In this document: in pieces, positions 1-8,860 of the stretch | Layout: every line of letters begins with the position of its first letter | How positions within the stretch are numbered: the stretch's first letter is position 1 | Source of the DNA: CAWAQA01 sp963784065 | Lineage (GTDB): Bacteria; Acidobacteriota; Vicinamibacteria; Vicinamibacterales; UBA2999 | Direction: 5' to 3' | Assembly: GCA_963784065.1 (NCBI GenBank) | Contig: CAWAQA010000006.1 | Location: forward strand, 372,001 to 436,000 | Length of the DNA stretch: 64,000 nucleotides | The notes under the pieces: generated by a model | Database searches by the model: none | What the model saw: the letters and a program-made list of their open reading frames with translations, nothing else | Told to the model about the DNA's origin: nothing | Program-made: the position numbers and the translations under genes

Positions 1-1
1 T

Positions 2-1027
2 GGCCAGAGCCTGCTGCACGGCATCTTCGCGCTCGAGCACAACGCGATCTGCGATCGGCTGAAGCGCGACTACCCGACATGGGACGACGAGCGCACGTTC
101 CAGCAGGCGCGCCTGATCAATGCCGCGCTCATGGCCAAGATCCACACGACGGAATGGACGACGACCATCCTGCCGAACGACGTGATCAAGGACGCCATGA
201 GGACGAACTGGCACGGTGCGCTCGGCGACCTGCAGAAGATCTTCAAGGGCCTGAACGACAAGGAACTGCTCGGCGGCATTCCGGGCTCGCCCACCGACCA
301 CCACACAGCCCCGTACTCGCTGACCGAGGAATTCGTGTCCGTCTATCGCATGCACTCGCTGATGCCGGACGACTACACGATCCGGTCGGCCGCCGATGGC
401 GCGGTGCTGGGCCAGTTCGAGCTGCCTGAGCTCTCGGGCCGGCGCGGCCGCACGGTGCTGGAGAAGTTCGAGCTCGCCGACCTCCTCTATTCCTTCTGCG
501 TGGCGAGCGCGGGCGCGTTGCGGCTGCACAACTTCCCCCGCACGCTGCAGAACCTCGTCCAGGACAACGGCGACCGCTTCGATCTCGCCACCGTTGACAT
601 CCTGCGCGACCGCGAGCGCGGCGTTCCCCGCTACAACCAGTTCCGCCGCCTCATTCACAAGGCGCCGGTCACGAGCTTCGAGGAGCTGACCGACAATCCG
701 CTCTGGGCGGAGGAAATCCGGCGGGTCTACAACAACGACCTGGAGAAGGTGGACCTGTTGATCGGCCTCATGGGGGAGCCACTGCCGGAAAAGTTCGGCT
801 TCAGCGACTCGGCGTTCCGCATCTTCGTGCTGATGGCCTCACGCCGCCTGAAGAGCGACCGCTTCTTCTCGAAGGACTACCGTCCCGAGGTCTACACCAA
901 GCAGGGCATCGAGTGGGTGGAAGGCAACGGGATGAAGGAAGTGATCGCGCGGCACTTCCCGGCCCTGGCGCCGGCGATGCAAGGCGTCGACAGCGCGTTC
1001 CAACCCTGGAAACCGAAGGGCAAATAG
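2..1027 (+). CDS. Cyclooxygenase/dioxygenase-like animal heme peroxidase (5' truncated)
   Basis: The gene runs in from the left edge; 341 codons are visible. The segment ALEHNAICDRL and the following YPTWDDERTFQQARLI match the region of cyclooxygenases and fatty-acid dioxygenases just after the distal heme site. The proximal motif reads VYRMHSLMPD: Tyr115 and His118 of the visible part correspond to the tyrosyl-radical Tyr and proximal heme His of cyclooxygenase (YxxH). Ordinary peroxidases of this superfamily lack that Tyr. DILRDRERGVPRYNQFRR is also family-typical. It probably oxygenates unsaturated fatty acids to hydroperoxides; this is inferred from the Tyr and from the catalase-related neighbour two genes on. 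Only 4 nt separate it from the next gene. Confidence 0.88.
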   Translation, partial: GQSLLHGIFALEHNAICDRLKRDYPTWDDERTFQQARLINAALMAKIHTTEWTTTILPNDVIKDAMRTNWHGALGDLQKIFKGLNDKELLGGIPGSPTDHHTAPYSLTEEFVSVYRMHSLMPDDYTIRSAADGAVLGQFELPELSGRRGRTVLEKFELADLLYSFCVASAGALRLHNFPRTLQNLVQDNGDRFDLATVDILRDRERGVPRYNQFRRLIHKAPVTSFEELTDNPLWAEEIRRVYNNDLEKVDLLIGLMGEPLPEKFGFSDSAFRIFVLMASRRLKSDRFFSKDYRPEVYTKQGIEWVEGNGMKEVIARHFPALAPAMQGVDSAFQPWKPKGK

Positions 1028-1031
1028 ACAC

Positions 1032-2381
1032 ATGGAATATCCAGCCATCTTCGAGCCACTTCGCTTCAGGAACCTGACGGTCAAGAACCGGATCTTCCGG
1101 TCCAACGTCTCGGGACGCTTCGACAACTACGACGGTTCGGGCAACCAGGCACGAATCAACTGGGAGACCAAGTTCGCGAAGGGGGGCGTGGGCGCGATCA
1201 TCTCGTCGTTCGTGCCCGTCCACCTGCGCGGCCGCATCGTGCCGAACTACGCGATGATCGACAACGACAGCCGCATTCCCTTCTGGCGCGCCGTGGGCGA
1301 GGCGGTGCACCGCCACGACTGCAAGTTCATCCTGCAGCTGAGCCACGGCGGCCGGCAGCGCGACATCAACGGGATCGAGTACCCGAAGGGCCTCTCCTCT
1401 ACTGACAAGAGCGATCCGCTGCACGGCTTCGAGTGCGAGCGGATGACCATTGCGCAGATCAACGAGACGGTCGCGCAGTTCGCCGAAGGCGCCCGGCGCG
1501 CCCGCGAGGCGGGGCTCGACGGCGTGGAACTGCACGGCGCCAACGGGTACCTGATCACCCAGTTCCTGAGCTCCGCCATCAACGACCGCAAGGACGAGTA
1601 TGGCGGCCCGCTCGAACAGCGCGCCCGTTTCGTGCGCGAAATCGTGCGCGCGATCCGCGCCCGCGTCGGCAGCGACTTCCACCTGCAGATGAAGATCAGC
1701 GCGCAGGAGTTCAACGATGCGCTGGCGCCGTTCGGCTACGGGCCGTCAGGCAACACGCTCGCCGAGTCGATCCAGGTCTGCAAGTGGCTCGTGGAAGACG
1801 GCGTCGACTCGCTGCACATCTCCACCGGCAGCTTCTTCCCGCACCCGCGCAACCCTGCCGGATCGGACCTGCCGGTCGAGGACCTCGCGCGCAGCTACGA
1901 CACGATGATTTCGAACGGCGAGCGCACCTTTGCCAACTTCCTGTTGTTCCACGGGACGTCCGGCATCGTGGCTCGCCGCGCCTGGAACAGGGCGGCGGGG
2001 CCGCCCGACGAGATCGAGGGCAAGGTCCTGCCGGACGCGCGCGCGATCAAGGCCGCGGTCACGGTGCCCGTCATCTGCACGGGGGGATTCCAGACCGCCT
2101 CGGTCATCACGAAGGCGCTGGCGAGCGGCGACTGCGACGCGGTCAGCATCGCGAGGCCGCTCATCGCCAACAACGATCTCGTGGAGGTGTGGCGCCGCGG
2201 CCAGGACCGGGCCGACAAGCCCTGCACCTATTGCAACCGCTGCCTGGTGAATGTCGTCGAGAACCCGCTGGGGTGCTACGAGGAGGCGCGGTTCCCGTCG
2301 CGCGACGCGATGATCGCGCAAATCATGTCGGTCTTCGACCCGCCGCCGTTCTCGGTGGACGCGGCCGGGGTCGGCGTGTGA
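1032..2381 (+). CDS. Old Yellow Enzyme family NADH:flavin oxidoreductase
   Basis: This 449-aa protein is an FMN TIM-barrel. The N-terminal IFEPLRFRNLTVKNRI is the usual OYE start. HGANGYL (about residues 168-174) supplies His168 and Asn171, the pair that binds the enone substrate, and Tyr173, the proton donor. DRKDEYGG follows. The C-terminus carries CTYCNRC then Cys415 (C398, C401, C404, C415), like the Fe-S cluster cysteines of 2,4-dienoyl-CoA-reductase-type members but with slightly shorter spacing, and it lacks their second FAD/NAD domain. Sitting between a dioxygenase-like and a catalase-related gene, it could reduce an unsaturated carbonyl oxylipin, as plant 12-oxophytodienoate reductases do; this role is inference. 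Its stop overlaps the next start (GTGA). Confidence 0.9.
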   Translation: MEYPAIFEPLRFRNLTVKNRIFRSNVSGRFDNYDGSGNQARINWETKFAKGGVGAIISSFVPVHLRGRIVPNYAMIDNDSRIPFWRAVGEAVHRHDCKFILQLSHGGRQRDINGIEYPKGLSSTDKSDPLHGFECERMTIAQINETVAQFAEGARRAREAGLDGVELHGANGYLITQFLSSAINDRKDEYGGPLEQRARFVREIVRAIRARVGSDFHLQMKISAQEFNDALAPFGYGPSGNTLAESIQVCKWLVEDGVDSLHISTGSFFPHPRNPAGSDLPVEDLARSYDTMISNGERTFANFLLFHGTSGIVARRAWNRAAGPPDEIEGKVLPDARAIKAAVTVPVICTGGFQTASVITKALASGDCDAVSIARPLIANNDLVEVWRRGQDRADKPCTYCNRCLVNVVENPLGCYEEARFPSRDAMIAQIMSVFDPPPFSVDAAGVGV

Positions 2382-3343
2382 CGGCCCTCGGCGCGGAAAC
2401 CATCGCGCCCGGCGAAGCGGACGTCACCGCGGCGTTCATCGCCTTCCTCGAGCAGGCAACGGCGAAGCGTCACCCGACCGGCGTGAAGCGCCGCTTCAAC
2501 CAGGCACGCCACACGGCGTGCCTGGACGCGGAGTTCACGGTACTGCCCGACCTGCCCACCGACCGCCGCGTCGGCCTCTTCGCCGCGCCGCGAACCTACC
2601 AGGCCTGGATCCGGTTCGCGAACGCCTCGTCCGAGTCCGACCGCGATCGGGACATCCGCGGCATGTCGATCCGGGTTGCCCCGGTGACCGGCGAGAACCT
2701 CACGCCGGGCGCCGTCATCCAGGACTTCGTGCTCAACAGCCACCCCGTGATGGTCGCGCCTGACCCGAAGGCGTTCCTCGAGCTGCTGCAGGCCAACGAA
2801 GCCGGCGGCTTCCGCCGGGCGCTCTACTTCCTCACTCACCCGAAGGCGGCGCGCATCGGCCTGGCCGCGCGCGCCAACCCGGCATGTCACCTCGACATCC
2901 CGTACTGGAGCACGACTCCGTACCGCTTCGGCGCGAACCGCGCGGTCAAATACGTCGTCCTCCCGACATCGCCCGGCCGGAGCGAGCTGCCGGCCACGCT
3001 GACCGACACCTACCTGCGGGACGCGATGCGGACACGGCTCGACGAGGGCGAGGCGACCTTCGACTTCCTCGTCCAGTTCCAGGCGGACAGCACGCGGACG
3101 CCGATCGAGGACGCGACGGTCGAATGGAAGGAGAAGGACTCGCCGTACCACCCCGTGGCGCGGATCCGGATCCCGCGGCAACGCTTCGAGGATGCCGACC
3201 GCATGACGCGGTGCGAGCAGGTGGCCTTCAACCCGTGGCACTGCCTGGCGGAGCACCGTCCGCTCGGCGGCATGAACCGGGCGCGGCGGCAGATTTACGA
3301 GGCGATGGCGCAACTCCGTGGAACGGCCCCGCAGCGTGTGTGA
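2378..3343 (+). CDS. Catalase-related heme protein (allene oxide synthase / hydroperoxide lyase-like)
   Basis: The 321-aa protein starts at a GTG overlapping the upstream stop, which implies coupled translation. It keeps the catalase heme core: ARHTACLDAEFTV gives the distal His45, WIRFAN gives the distal Asn82, DIRGMSIRV matches the RDxRGFAVKF segment, and RRQIY near the C-terminus gives the proximal Tyr307 with Arg303 at i-4 (RxxxY). At about 320 residues it is much shorter than true catalases (about 480 or more), as are the catalase-related enzymes that convert fatty-acid hydroperoxides in corals and cyanobacteria. With a cyclooxygenase-like dioxygenase two genes upstream, it is most likely a hydroperoxide-converting enzyme and not an H2O2 catalase. 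The product is not predictable. Confidence 0.85.
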   Translation: MTALGAETIAPGEADVTAAFIAFLEQATAKRHPTGVKRRFNQARHTACLDAEFTVLPDLPTDRRVGLFAAPRTYQAWIRFANASSESDRDRDIRGMSIRVAPVTGENLTPGAVIQDFVLNSHPVMVAPDPKAFLELLQANEAGGFRRALYFLTHPKAARIGLAARANPACHLDIPYWSTTPYRFGANRAVKYVVLPTSPGRSELPATLTDTYLRDAMRTRLDEGEATFDFLVQFQADSTRTPIEDATVEWKEKDSPYHPVARIRIPRQRFEDADRMTRCEQVAFNPWHCLAEHRPLGGMNRARRQIYEAMAQLRGTAPQRV

Positions 3344-3390
3344 ATGCCGGGCCGCGGAGACGCGGCGGGCCTGAACCAGGTCATGCATGA

Positions 3391-3418
3391 AGGCCGACCT
3401 GAAGGTCGGCCTCTACGA
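3391..3418. repeat. REP-like palindrome behind the oxylipin-type cluster
   Basis: The palindrome GGCCGACCTGAAGGTCGGCC followed by TCTACGA lies between the convergent catalase-related and hydrolase genes. The same element recurs near 23169-23195 and belongs to the CGGCTGAAGCCG family seen throughout the window. As RNA it would form a strong stem-loop, so it may also terminate transcription from either side. Confidence 0.75.
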
Positions 3419-3443
3419 AACCTGTGACTCTGTGGTTCCGCGT

Positions 3444-5049
3444 CTAGCCTCTCGGTACCGCGTCGATCCGGATGCCGAGCGTCGCCGCGAAACCGGTCCC
3501 TTCAATCTCGAACGGCCAGAAGCCGTTCTCGAACACCAGCTTGTCGGCGTGCGCCGTCTCGCTGAACTTCTCGTCGCGATAGAGATACAGCTCGACCTCC
3601 TCCAGCGACTGCGAGAGATCCGCGGCCCCGGCTGCGACGACGCGGATGTAGTACTGCTTCCGGAAGATCACGTTGTCGGAGAAGCCCACGCCGAAGAGAT
3701 CGCGCTCGCCGAGGTAGAAGTCGAGCCGGACGACGAGATCGCGCCGTCCGGCGCCGTCGGCGGGTCGCGGCGACGCCGGATTGATCCGGGCCGTGTCGAA
3801 CCAGCCTTCCCAGATCAGCCGATCGGGTCCGGCCCAGTCGAAGCCCTCATGCGCCGCCGAGGCTGTCGGTGAGGTCCCGCGTGCGGAAGGGGCCGTAGCA
3901 GTTCTCCGCTTCGGGGCTCTGGTGAAAGAGGTCGAAGTCCACGCGCCGCGGCTTCAGGGACATCCCGAAGAACATCTCGCTCTTGCCAATCCGGTCGAAC
4001 CCGCGCTTGACCTGCGCGCGCAGCAGGTTGATGCGTGCGTATGCGTCGCCGTGGAAGAACCGCGTCGCGACCTCGAACGATTCGCGCGCCGTGACGACCG
4101 AATCGTCGCCGCCGTGGCACTTGTGCACGAAGGTCCGCGGGGCGCCCGGCATCTGCGCCGCCGTGTGCTTCACGAGGCCGTCGCTGCGGTTGTAGTTCCA
4201 GCCGTACTCGTGCGGCGTCGAGAACAGCCGGTTGAGCCTGGTCGCGCCCTGCACGGCGTAGGAACGGTAGTTGGTCCCGACGACGGTCAGCAGGCGCTCG
4301 GGCGGAAAGTGCTTGTGAAAGTTGACGAACGACCACGGGTTGTCCGGGTCGGCCTGTGCCTTGGGATTGAACCGCTCCAGTTCCTGCTCCGCCTCGACGA
4401 ACTTCCAGTCCCGGATGCCCTGGAACGTGATTCCCTGGTGCGGCGTGCCGAGCGTCACGATCTTGTTGATGTGCTCGTCGGCGCGCCGGCCGAGCGCCGG
4501 GAAGGTGCACTGCACCGCTTCGCGGACGAGAAGCCCGCCCATCGAGTGGGCGATGATGTTGACCGGCGGCTTCGGTTGACCGGTCTTGATCACCGTCAGA
4601 TCGCGGACGAAGTCGATGAGCCGGACGAGCGCCTTGCCGTACACCGCGAAGCTGCGGTCGTCGAGATCGTAGTAGCGGAACACCCACAGGCTCTTCCGCG
4701 GGTCCTCTGGTGAGTTCACCAGCGCGAGGGCGCTGCCGGCGTCGATGATCACCCGATCGCCGGTGAAATATCCGGGGTTCAACCCGGCGAGATCCGGGGG
4801 CAGCTCGATCTCGTCAGCGATCGCGCTCCGGTAGTAGCCCACCACGTTGGTCGCGTCGTGGTACTTCCACTGCGACTTGAGGTACTTCAGGATGAAGCCC
4901 TCATAGATGTAGTTCTCGCCGCGCTTGTGCGGGTAGACGGTGCCGTCGTTGAAGCCCTGATAGGCGACGCGGCGTTCGTCGTCGACGTCGAGGCCGCCAA
5001 ATCCACGGATCAGAATCAAGGGTACGTGCGCGGTCGTTGGCATGGTCAC
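3444..5049 (-). CDS. Lipase-like alpha/beta hydrolase with C-terminal extension (one frameshift)
   Basis: The first 400 residues form an alpha/beta hydrolase: HVPLILIRGFGG at the N-terminus, then NIIAHSMGGLLVREAV with nucleophile Ser in AHSMGG, and TLGTPHQG, as in lipases and triacylglycerol esterases. A stop at about 3847 ends this frame, but the next frame continues at once with EGFDWAGPDRLIWEGW and runs to 3444 (FYLGERDLFGVGF, YYIRV), so one base appears lost near 3850. The reconstructed protein is about 530 aa. The start is GTG at 5049 or ATG at 5043; the GTG overlaps the preceding gene's stop. It is convergent with the dioxygenase/catalase cluster, and could release its fatty-acid substrate, which is inference. 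Confidence 0.75.
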
Positions 5050-5908
5050 GCGAGGTCGTAAGGCAGGAACACTTCCTGGCGGAACGCCAGGATCTGATGA
5101 ATGTCGTACGGATGGGTGACGCCGCTGGTCAGCCAGTTGCGTATCACCTGGAACGTATGCCCGAGGCCGGCGGCGTCGTCGATGTCGGCGTCAATCCGGA
5201 AGGCGAGCGGCGCCGTGACGCTGACGAAGAAGGTCAGTTGCAGGTTGCCGAATTGTTCGGCCGTCTTGAAGGATCCGGCATGGCCGAACCCGGGCGGCGG
5301 CGTGTGCAGGTGCCCGAGACCTCACGAAACCTGTCGGTGGCCACGGCGCTCTTGACCAGGTCCCGCAACGCCGGCTGCACGTCGGCGAATACCCGGTCCG
5401 CGCGCACGCGGAAGAGGCTGTCCACGAAGGTCCAGATCGTGCGCTGCTCGTCGAACCCGAAGCTGCTCATTTTCCCGAACAGGTTGAACAGTCCCGCCTT
5501 CTGCAGGTTGGTCAGCGCGGCGTAGAGCGCCTCGCCCTGTCCGTTGACACCTTCGACGTGCGAGCACGCGAGCACCCGTCGCAGTTCGGGGGCGACGGTC
5601 TCGTACGCAGGGAACGTGGCGGCGCGCACGCGCTCCGGATGCAGGGGGCAGTAGAGATGCACCTGCGCCGGGTTGTCGTCCGGTCCCGGAAACGCGAACT
5701 GCGCCACCGGGCGGTGCCGCATCGGGAAGACCTTGATGACATACGGCTGTGCCTCGGTGAGCCGCTCGAATCGCACGGCGGCCTGTCCCGACACGTTCGA
5801 CGCCGTCGCCACGGTCGTATCGGTCCGCGCGGACACGACCGACACATCCATCTGGTCGTCGAGCGGCTGGCGCAGGGCGTTGCCGACCCGGACGAGAATC
5901 GCTCCCAT
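5046..5908 (-). CDS. Conserved protein of unknown function, coupled to the lipase-like gene (frameshifted)
   Basis: I do not recognise this family. The likely start is the ATG at 5908 (MGAILVRVGNALRQP). The N-terminal about 80 residues look like a beta-sandwich (AAVRFERLTEAQPYVIKVFP), followed by a helical middle (TNLQKAGLFNLFGKM). The initial frame loses homology-like composition near 5318 and the protein continues in another frame as HLHTPPPGFGHAGSF and LTFFVSVTAPLAFRIDADID, ending PYDLA at 5046. A one-base indel is the simplest explanation; the reconstruction gives about 287 aa. The stop overlaps the GTG start of the hydrolase, so the two are probably co-translated. No signal peptide is evident. 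Confidence 0.6.
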
Positions 5909-5942
5909 GCTGCAGCTGATCTCCTGCGTAAGGATACCTCTG

Positions 5943-6030
5943 ACATTCGTGATTTGCGATTCGCGATTTGCTATTGGCGGTTCGTGATTCGTGATTGAAT
6001 CACCCAATCATGAGTCACGAATCACGCACG
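5943..6030. repeat. Degenerate short-period repeat with inverted second half
   Basis: Variants of ATTCGTGATT and GCGATT recur at 7-11 bp spacing from 5943, then appear as the complement (AATCACGAATCA-like) from about 5997. The block lies between divergent genes, across the 5' end of the DUF5995 gene. It is the first of several such arrays, each with its own unit sequence. Confidence 0.6.
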
Positions 6031-6039
6031 TACCGGGCG

Positions 6040-6792
6040 ATGGACGATGCGGTCGAGGGGCTGGCCGCGCTCGAAGTCCGCTATCGCGAGCGGAACGACC
6101 GGCGTGCGATCTTCCTGACGCTGTACGGCGTCGTCTCCGCCGAGATGCAGGCGCGTGTCGCGGCGCGCGCGTTCGAGGACAACGCGTGGGTGGAGCGCTA
6201 CACGGTGACCTTCGCGAACCTGTATCGTGAGGCCCTGGCCGCGTACGAGGCACGCGACCTTGCGCGCGTGCCGAAGTCCTGGCGGCTCTGTTTCGACGCG
6301 GCGGTGGCGGGCACGGGCCTGGTGCTGCAGGACGTGCTCCTCGGCGTGAACGCGCACGTGAACCACGACCTGCCGCTGGCGCTGTCCACCATCTCGATCG
6401 AGCCGGACCGGGCGCAGCGCTACCGCGACCACTCCGCCGTCAACGCCGTGCTCGCCAGTGTCACCGAGCGCGCCACCGAACGGCTCGCCGCGACCTACGC
6501 GCCGGGGCTCGCCGCCATGGACGATTGCGCGGGGTCCATCGACGAGATATTGAGCGCCTTCTCGCTCGAGGTCGCGCGCGAGAGCGCATGGGAGGGCGCG
6601 GTGTCGCTGGCCAATGCGCGCAACGCCTTCGAGCGGGAGCTCGTCTCGCGCCTGATGGCGACGCGCGCCGCGGCAGTCGCCCGCCTGCTGCTCGCGCCCT
6701 CGCACAATCCGCGGTTCATCGCCGCGTGCCGCCGCGTCGAGCACGGCAACGCCTGGATGACGCTGCTCGGCGGCGCCATTTCCACGACCTAG
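6040..6792 (+). CDS. DUF5995 family protein
   Basis: A soluble, mostly helical protein of 250 aa. LTLYGVVSAEMQARV near the start and the core VLLGVNAHVNHDLPLAL match the DUF5995 family. The core HVNHD and a later RYRDHSAVN contribute clustered His/Asp residues that could bind a metal; this is my reading, not an established fact. ATG at 5995 would add MNHPIMSHESRTYRA, which is encoded by the repeat block, so I prefer ATG at 6040. It is divergent from the 5908 gene. Function is unknown; its position next to the lipase-like operon is the only hint. Confidence 0.75.
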   Translation: MDDAVEGLAALEVRYRERNDRRAIFLTLYGVVSAEMQARVAARAFEDNAWVERYTVTFANLYREALAAYEARDLARVPKSWRLCFDAAVAGTGLVLQDVLLGVNAHVNHDLPLALSTISIEPDRAQRYRDHSAVNAVLASVTERATERLAATYAPGLAAMDDCAGSIDEILSAFSLEVARESAWEGAVSLANARNAFERELVSRLMATRAAAVARLLLAPSHNPRFIAACRRVEHGNAWMTLLGGAISTT

Positions 6793-6890
6793 CCCGCGCA
6801 CCAGTCCGGGCTGCGTGCACGCGCCGCCAGCGCGGCCAGCGATCGCGCTCGATAGCGCGTGGCTGACTGCGACCGAGTTCAAACAGTCCG

Positions 6891-7564
6891 CTAGTCGCCG
6901 CCGCCGCCCTTGAACTGGTCGTCCTCGTCGGCAAACAGCACGTTGAAGCTGGTGAGCGAACCGTAGCAGCCGCTGACGTATCCCTGCAGCTTCACCTTCA
7001 CGTCGTCGGGCAGGTCCGAGGCGTTGACCTGCTGCTCGAGCGTGCGCAGGCGGTTGCGAAGCATCACGATCTTGTGGAAGAACGTTTCGATGGGCCAGCT
7101 CTTGTCCTGCAGGCCCGGCGTGCCCGGCCGCAGCACGAGCGAGCCGCCCCGCCATTTGGGTGAGGGTGTCACCGGCGTGACGCCGCTTTCCTCGCGGATG
7201 ATGCGCCGCAGCAGCAGCTCGAGGTCCTCAATATTGTCATCGGGCAGCGGCACGGGTGGGGCGCTCCTTTCTCGTTCGGTGACCAGGGGAAACGCATCGC
7301 GCACGGCGACGGGTCGTACCGGGGCACTCGTGCGCGCCGGCCCCGCCGGCTCGAGGGCGCCGCGCCGGGGAAGCGCGGTGCACGCGGCGTATCCGTGCGC
7401 GGACCTCCCCTGAAGTTGTGCTGGCTCTCGCAATAGTCGCACGTCACGCGAATCGGACGGCCGCCCTGATCGACGACGATGACGGTGTGAATGCGATCGA
7501 CTTTGCACGCGCGGCAATAGTCCTCGACCGACTCGCCCGCGCGATACGCACGAGGTAGCGACAT
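6891..7564 (-). CDS. Conserved hypothetical protein with N-terminal zinc ribbon (frameshifted)
   Basis: The start at 7564 gives MSLPRAYRAGESVEDYCRAC; the first 50 residues hold YCRAC and CDYC about 30 apart, a CxxC-CxxC zinc ribbon. The frame then degrades near 7350-7380, and an overlapping frame continues with a credible acidic and helical protein (NIEDLELLLRRIIREESG, PIETFFHKIVMLRNRLRTLE) to the Gly-rich end at 6891. One indel joins the halves into about 224 aa. The second half has a short coiled-coil-like helix. No function can be assigned. Confidence 0.6.
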
Positions 7565-7586
7565 GGCGATGCTATGATCCCACGCG

Positions 7587-8153
7587 ATGCAGCCAGCCGA
7601 CACGATTCTGTTCAGCGGCGGGGCGCCCGGGGCCGAAGCCGCCTTTGGTGCCTGCGCCGAGCGTTACGGCGTCGAGGAAGTCAACTTCACCTTCGACGGT
7701 CACAAGATCGATCGCCACCGCGGCGTTCGGGTCCTCAACCACGAGGAGTTGCTGGCGGGCGACGTCAGCCTCGAATACATCTCCAGGCTCATGCACAGGC
7801 GGTATACCGAGGGGCCGACGCTGCGGAAAGTGCTGCAGACGTTGTGGTACCAGGTCAACAACGGCCAGGAAATCTACGTCATCGGCGCCATCCAGGCGGA
7901 CGACACCGTGCGCGGTGGCACCGGGTGGGGAGCCGAGTTCGCCAAGCTGTGTAACAAGCCGCTGCATGTGTTCGACCAGGAGCGCGACGGCTGGTTCCGC
8001 TGGAGCGGCGCCTCATGGGAAGGCTGCACCGACTCGACGGCGCCGGTGATCACGCATCCGCATTTTACCGGCACGGGTACCAGGACCATCCGCGACAACG
8101 GCGCGCAGGCGATCGAGGCGCTCTTCCGTCGATCGTTTGTCGCGTCTTCATAA
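7587..8153 (+). CDS. Probable SLOG/Rossmann-fold nucleotide-binding protein
   Basis: A 188-aa protein beginning MQPADTILFSGGAPGAEAAF. The GG-x-PGAE loop after the first strand and a second glycine segment, GGTGWGAEFAKL, resemble the nucleotide-binding loops of the LOG/DprA (SLOG) superfamily. Between them lie a FDGHKIDRHRG stretch and an IYVIGAIQAD strand. A few such proteins sense or process nucleotide signals; here the ligand is unknown. It is divergent from the zinc-ribbon gene with only 22 nt between starts. Confidence 0.55.
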   Translation: MQPADTILFSGGAPGAEAAFGACAERYGVEEVNFTFDGHKIDRHRGVRVLNHEELLAGDVSLEYISRLMHRRYTEGPTLRKVLQTLWYQVNNGQEIYVIGAIQADDTVRGGTGWGAEFAKLCNKPLHVFDQERDGWFRWSGASWEGCTDSTAPVITHPHFTGTGTRTIRDNGAQAIEALFRRSFVASS

Positions 8154-8165
8154 AGGAGACCACGC

Positions 8166-8789
8166 ATGCTTCGACGTCTATTCCTGTTCGCACTCATCGT
8201 CTGTCTCGCCACGCCGCTGGTCGCGCAAACGCCCCAGGGCTGGCGCATGCGCGTCGACCGCAGCCAGAGCGCCGAGGACCCCGACGACCGCCCCGACCTC
8301 CACGTCATGACCAAGGGAAAGGGATTCCAGGTGACCGGAGGTCCGGCCGGCACGTTCTGGAACCCGTCGCAGACAGCGACGGGCAACTACACCGCCAAAG
8401 CAACGTTCACGCTCATCAAGCCAAGCAGCCACACGAACTACTACGGCCTGATTTTCGGCGGCAACGCTCTCGAGGGGGCAAGCCAGGCCTACACCTATTT
8501 CCTCGTCGCGCAGAACGGCAACTACATCCTGCGCAATCGAACGGGCGAGAACGTGACCGACGTGCGCGGAGGGACTGCGCATGCCGCGGTCAAGCAGCCT
8601 GACCAATCGGGTCGCTCGGTCAATACGGTGGAAGTGCGGGTCGCCGGCGACACCGTGTCCTACGTCGTCAACGGCACCGTCGTGCACACGACCCCGAAGA
8701 GCGCGGTGAAGACCGACGGCATCGTCGGCGTCCGCGTGAACCATCAGCTGGACGTGCTGGTCGAGGGATTCGAGGTTCAGAAGTCCTGA
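8166..8789 (+). CDS. Secreted LamG/DUF1080-like beta-jelly-roll protein
   Basis: A 207-aa exported protein. Residues 1-20 (MLRRLFLFALIVCLATPLVA) form a signal peptide with a likely cleavage after VAQ. The rest has the look of a concanavalin-type jelly roll: NYTAKATFTLIKPSSHTNYYGLIFGG, VEVRVAGDTVSYVVNG, and GIVGVRVNHQLDVLVEGFEV match the strands of the 3-keto-disaccharide hydrolase/DUF1080 fold. It is preceded by a strong ribosome site (AAAGGAGA at about 8153). It is probably a periplasmic carbohydrate-binding protein; the family call is by fold pattern only. Confidence 0.65.
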   Translation: MLRRLFLFALIVCLATPLVAQTPQGWRMRVDRSQSAEDPDDRPDLHVMTKGKGFQVTGGPAGTFWNPSQTATGNYTAKATFTLIKPSSHTNYYGLIFGGNALEGASQAYTYFLVAQNGNYILRNRTGENVTDVRGGTAHAAVKQPDQSGRSVNTVEVRVAGDTVSYVVNGTVVHTTPKSAVKTDGIVGVRVNHQLDVLVEGFEVQKS

Positions 8790-8860
8790 CGTTCGAGAGC
8801 TGGGATCACGGGCCCAGAGACACGGAGGCTCAAGGCACCAGGGCCTGTCTCTGTGACTCT

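Noticed and set aside
1032..2381. 2,4-dienoyl-CoA reductase assignment for the OYE gene
   Set aside because: The Fe-S-like cysteines are similar but the large C-terminal FAD/NAD domain is missing and spacing differs.
2378..3343. True monofunctional catalase
   Set aside because: The protein is about 320 aa and lacks the long C-terminal part; the context with a dioxygenase favours a catalase-related hydroperoxide enzyme.
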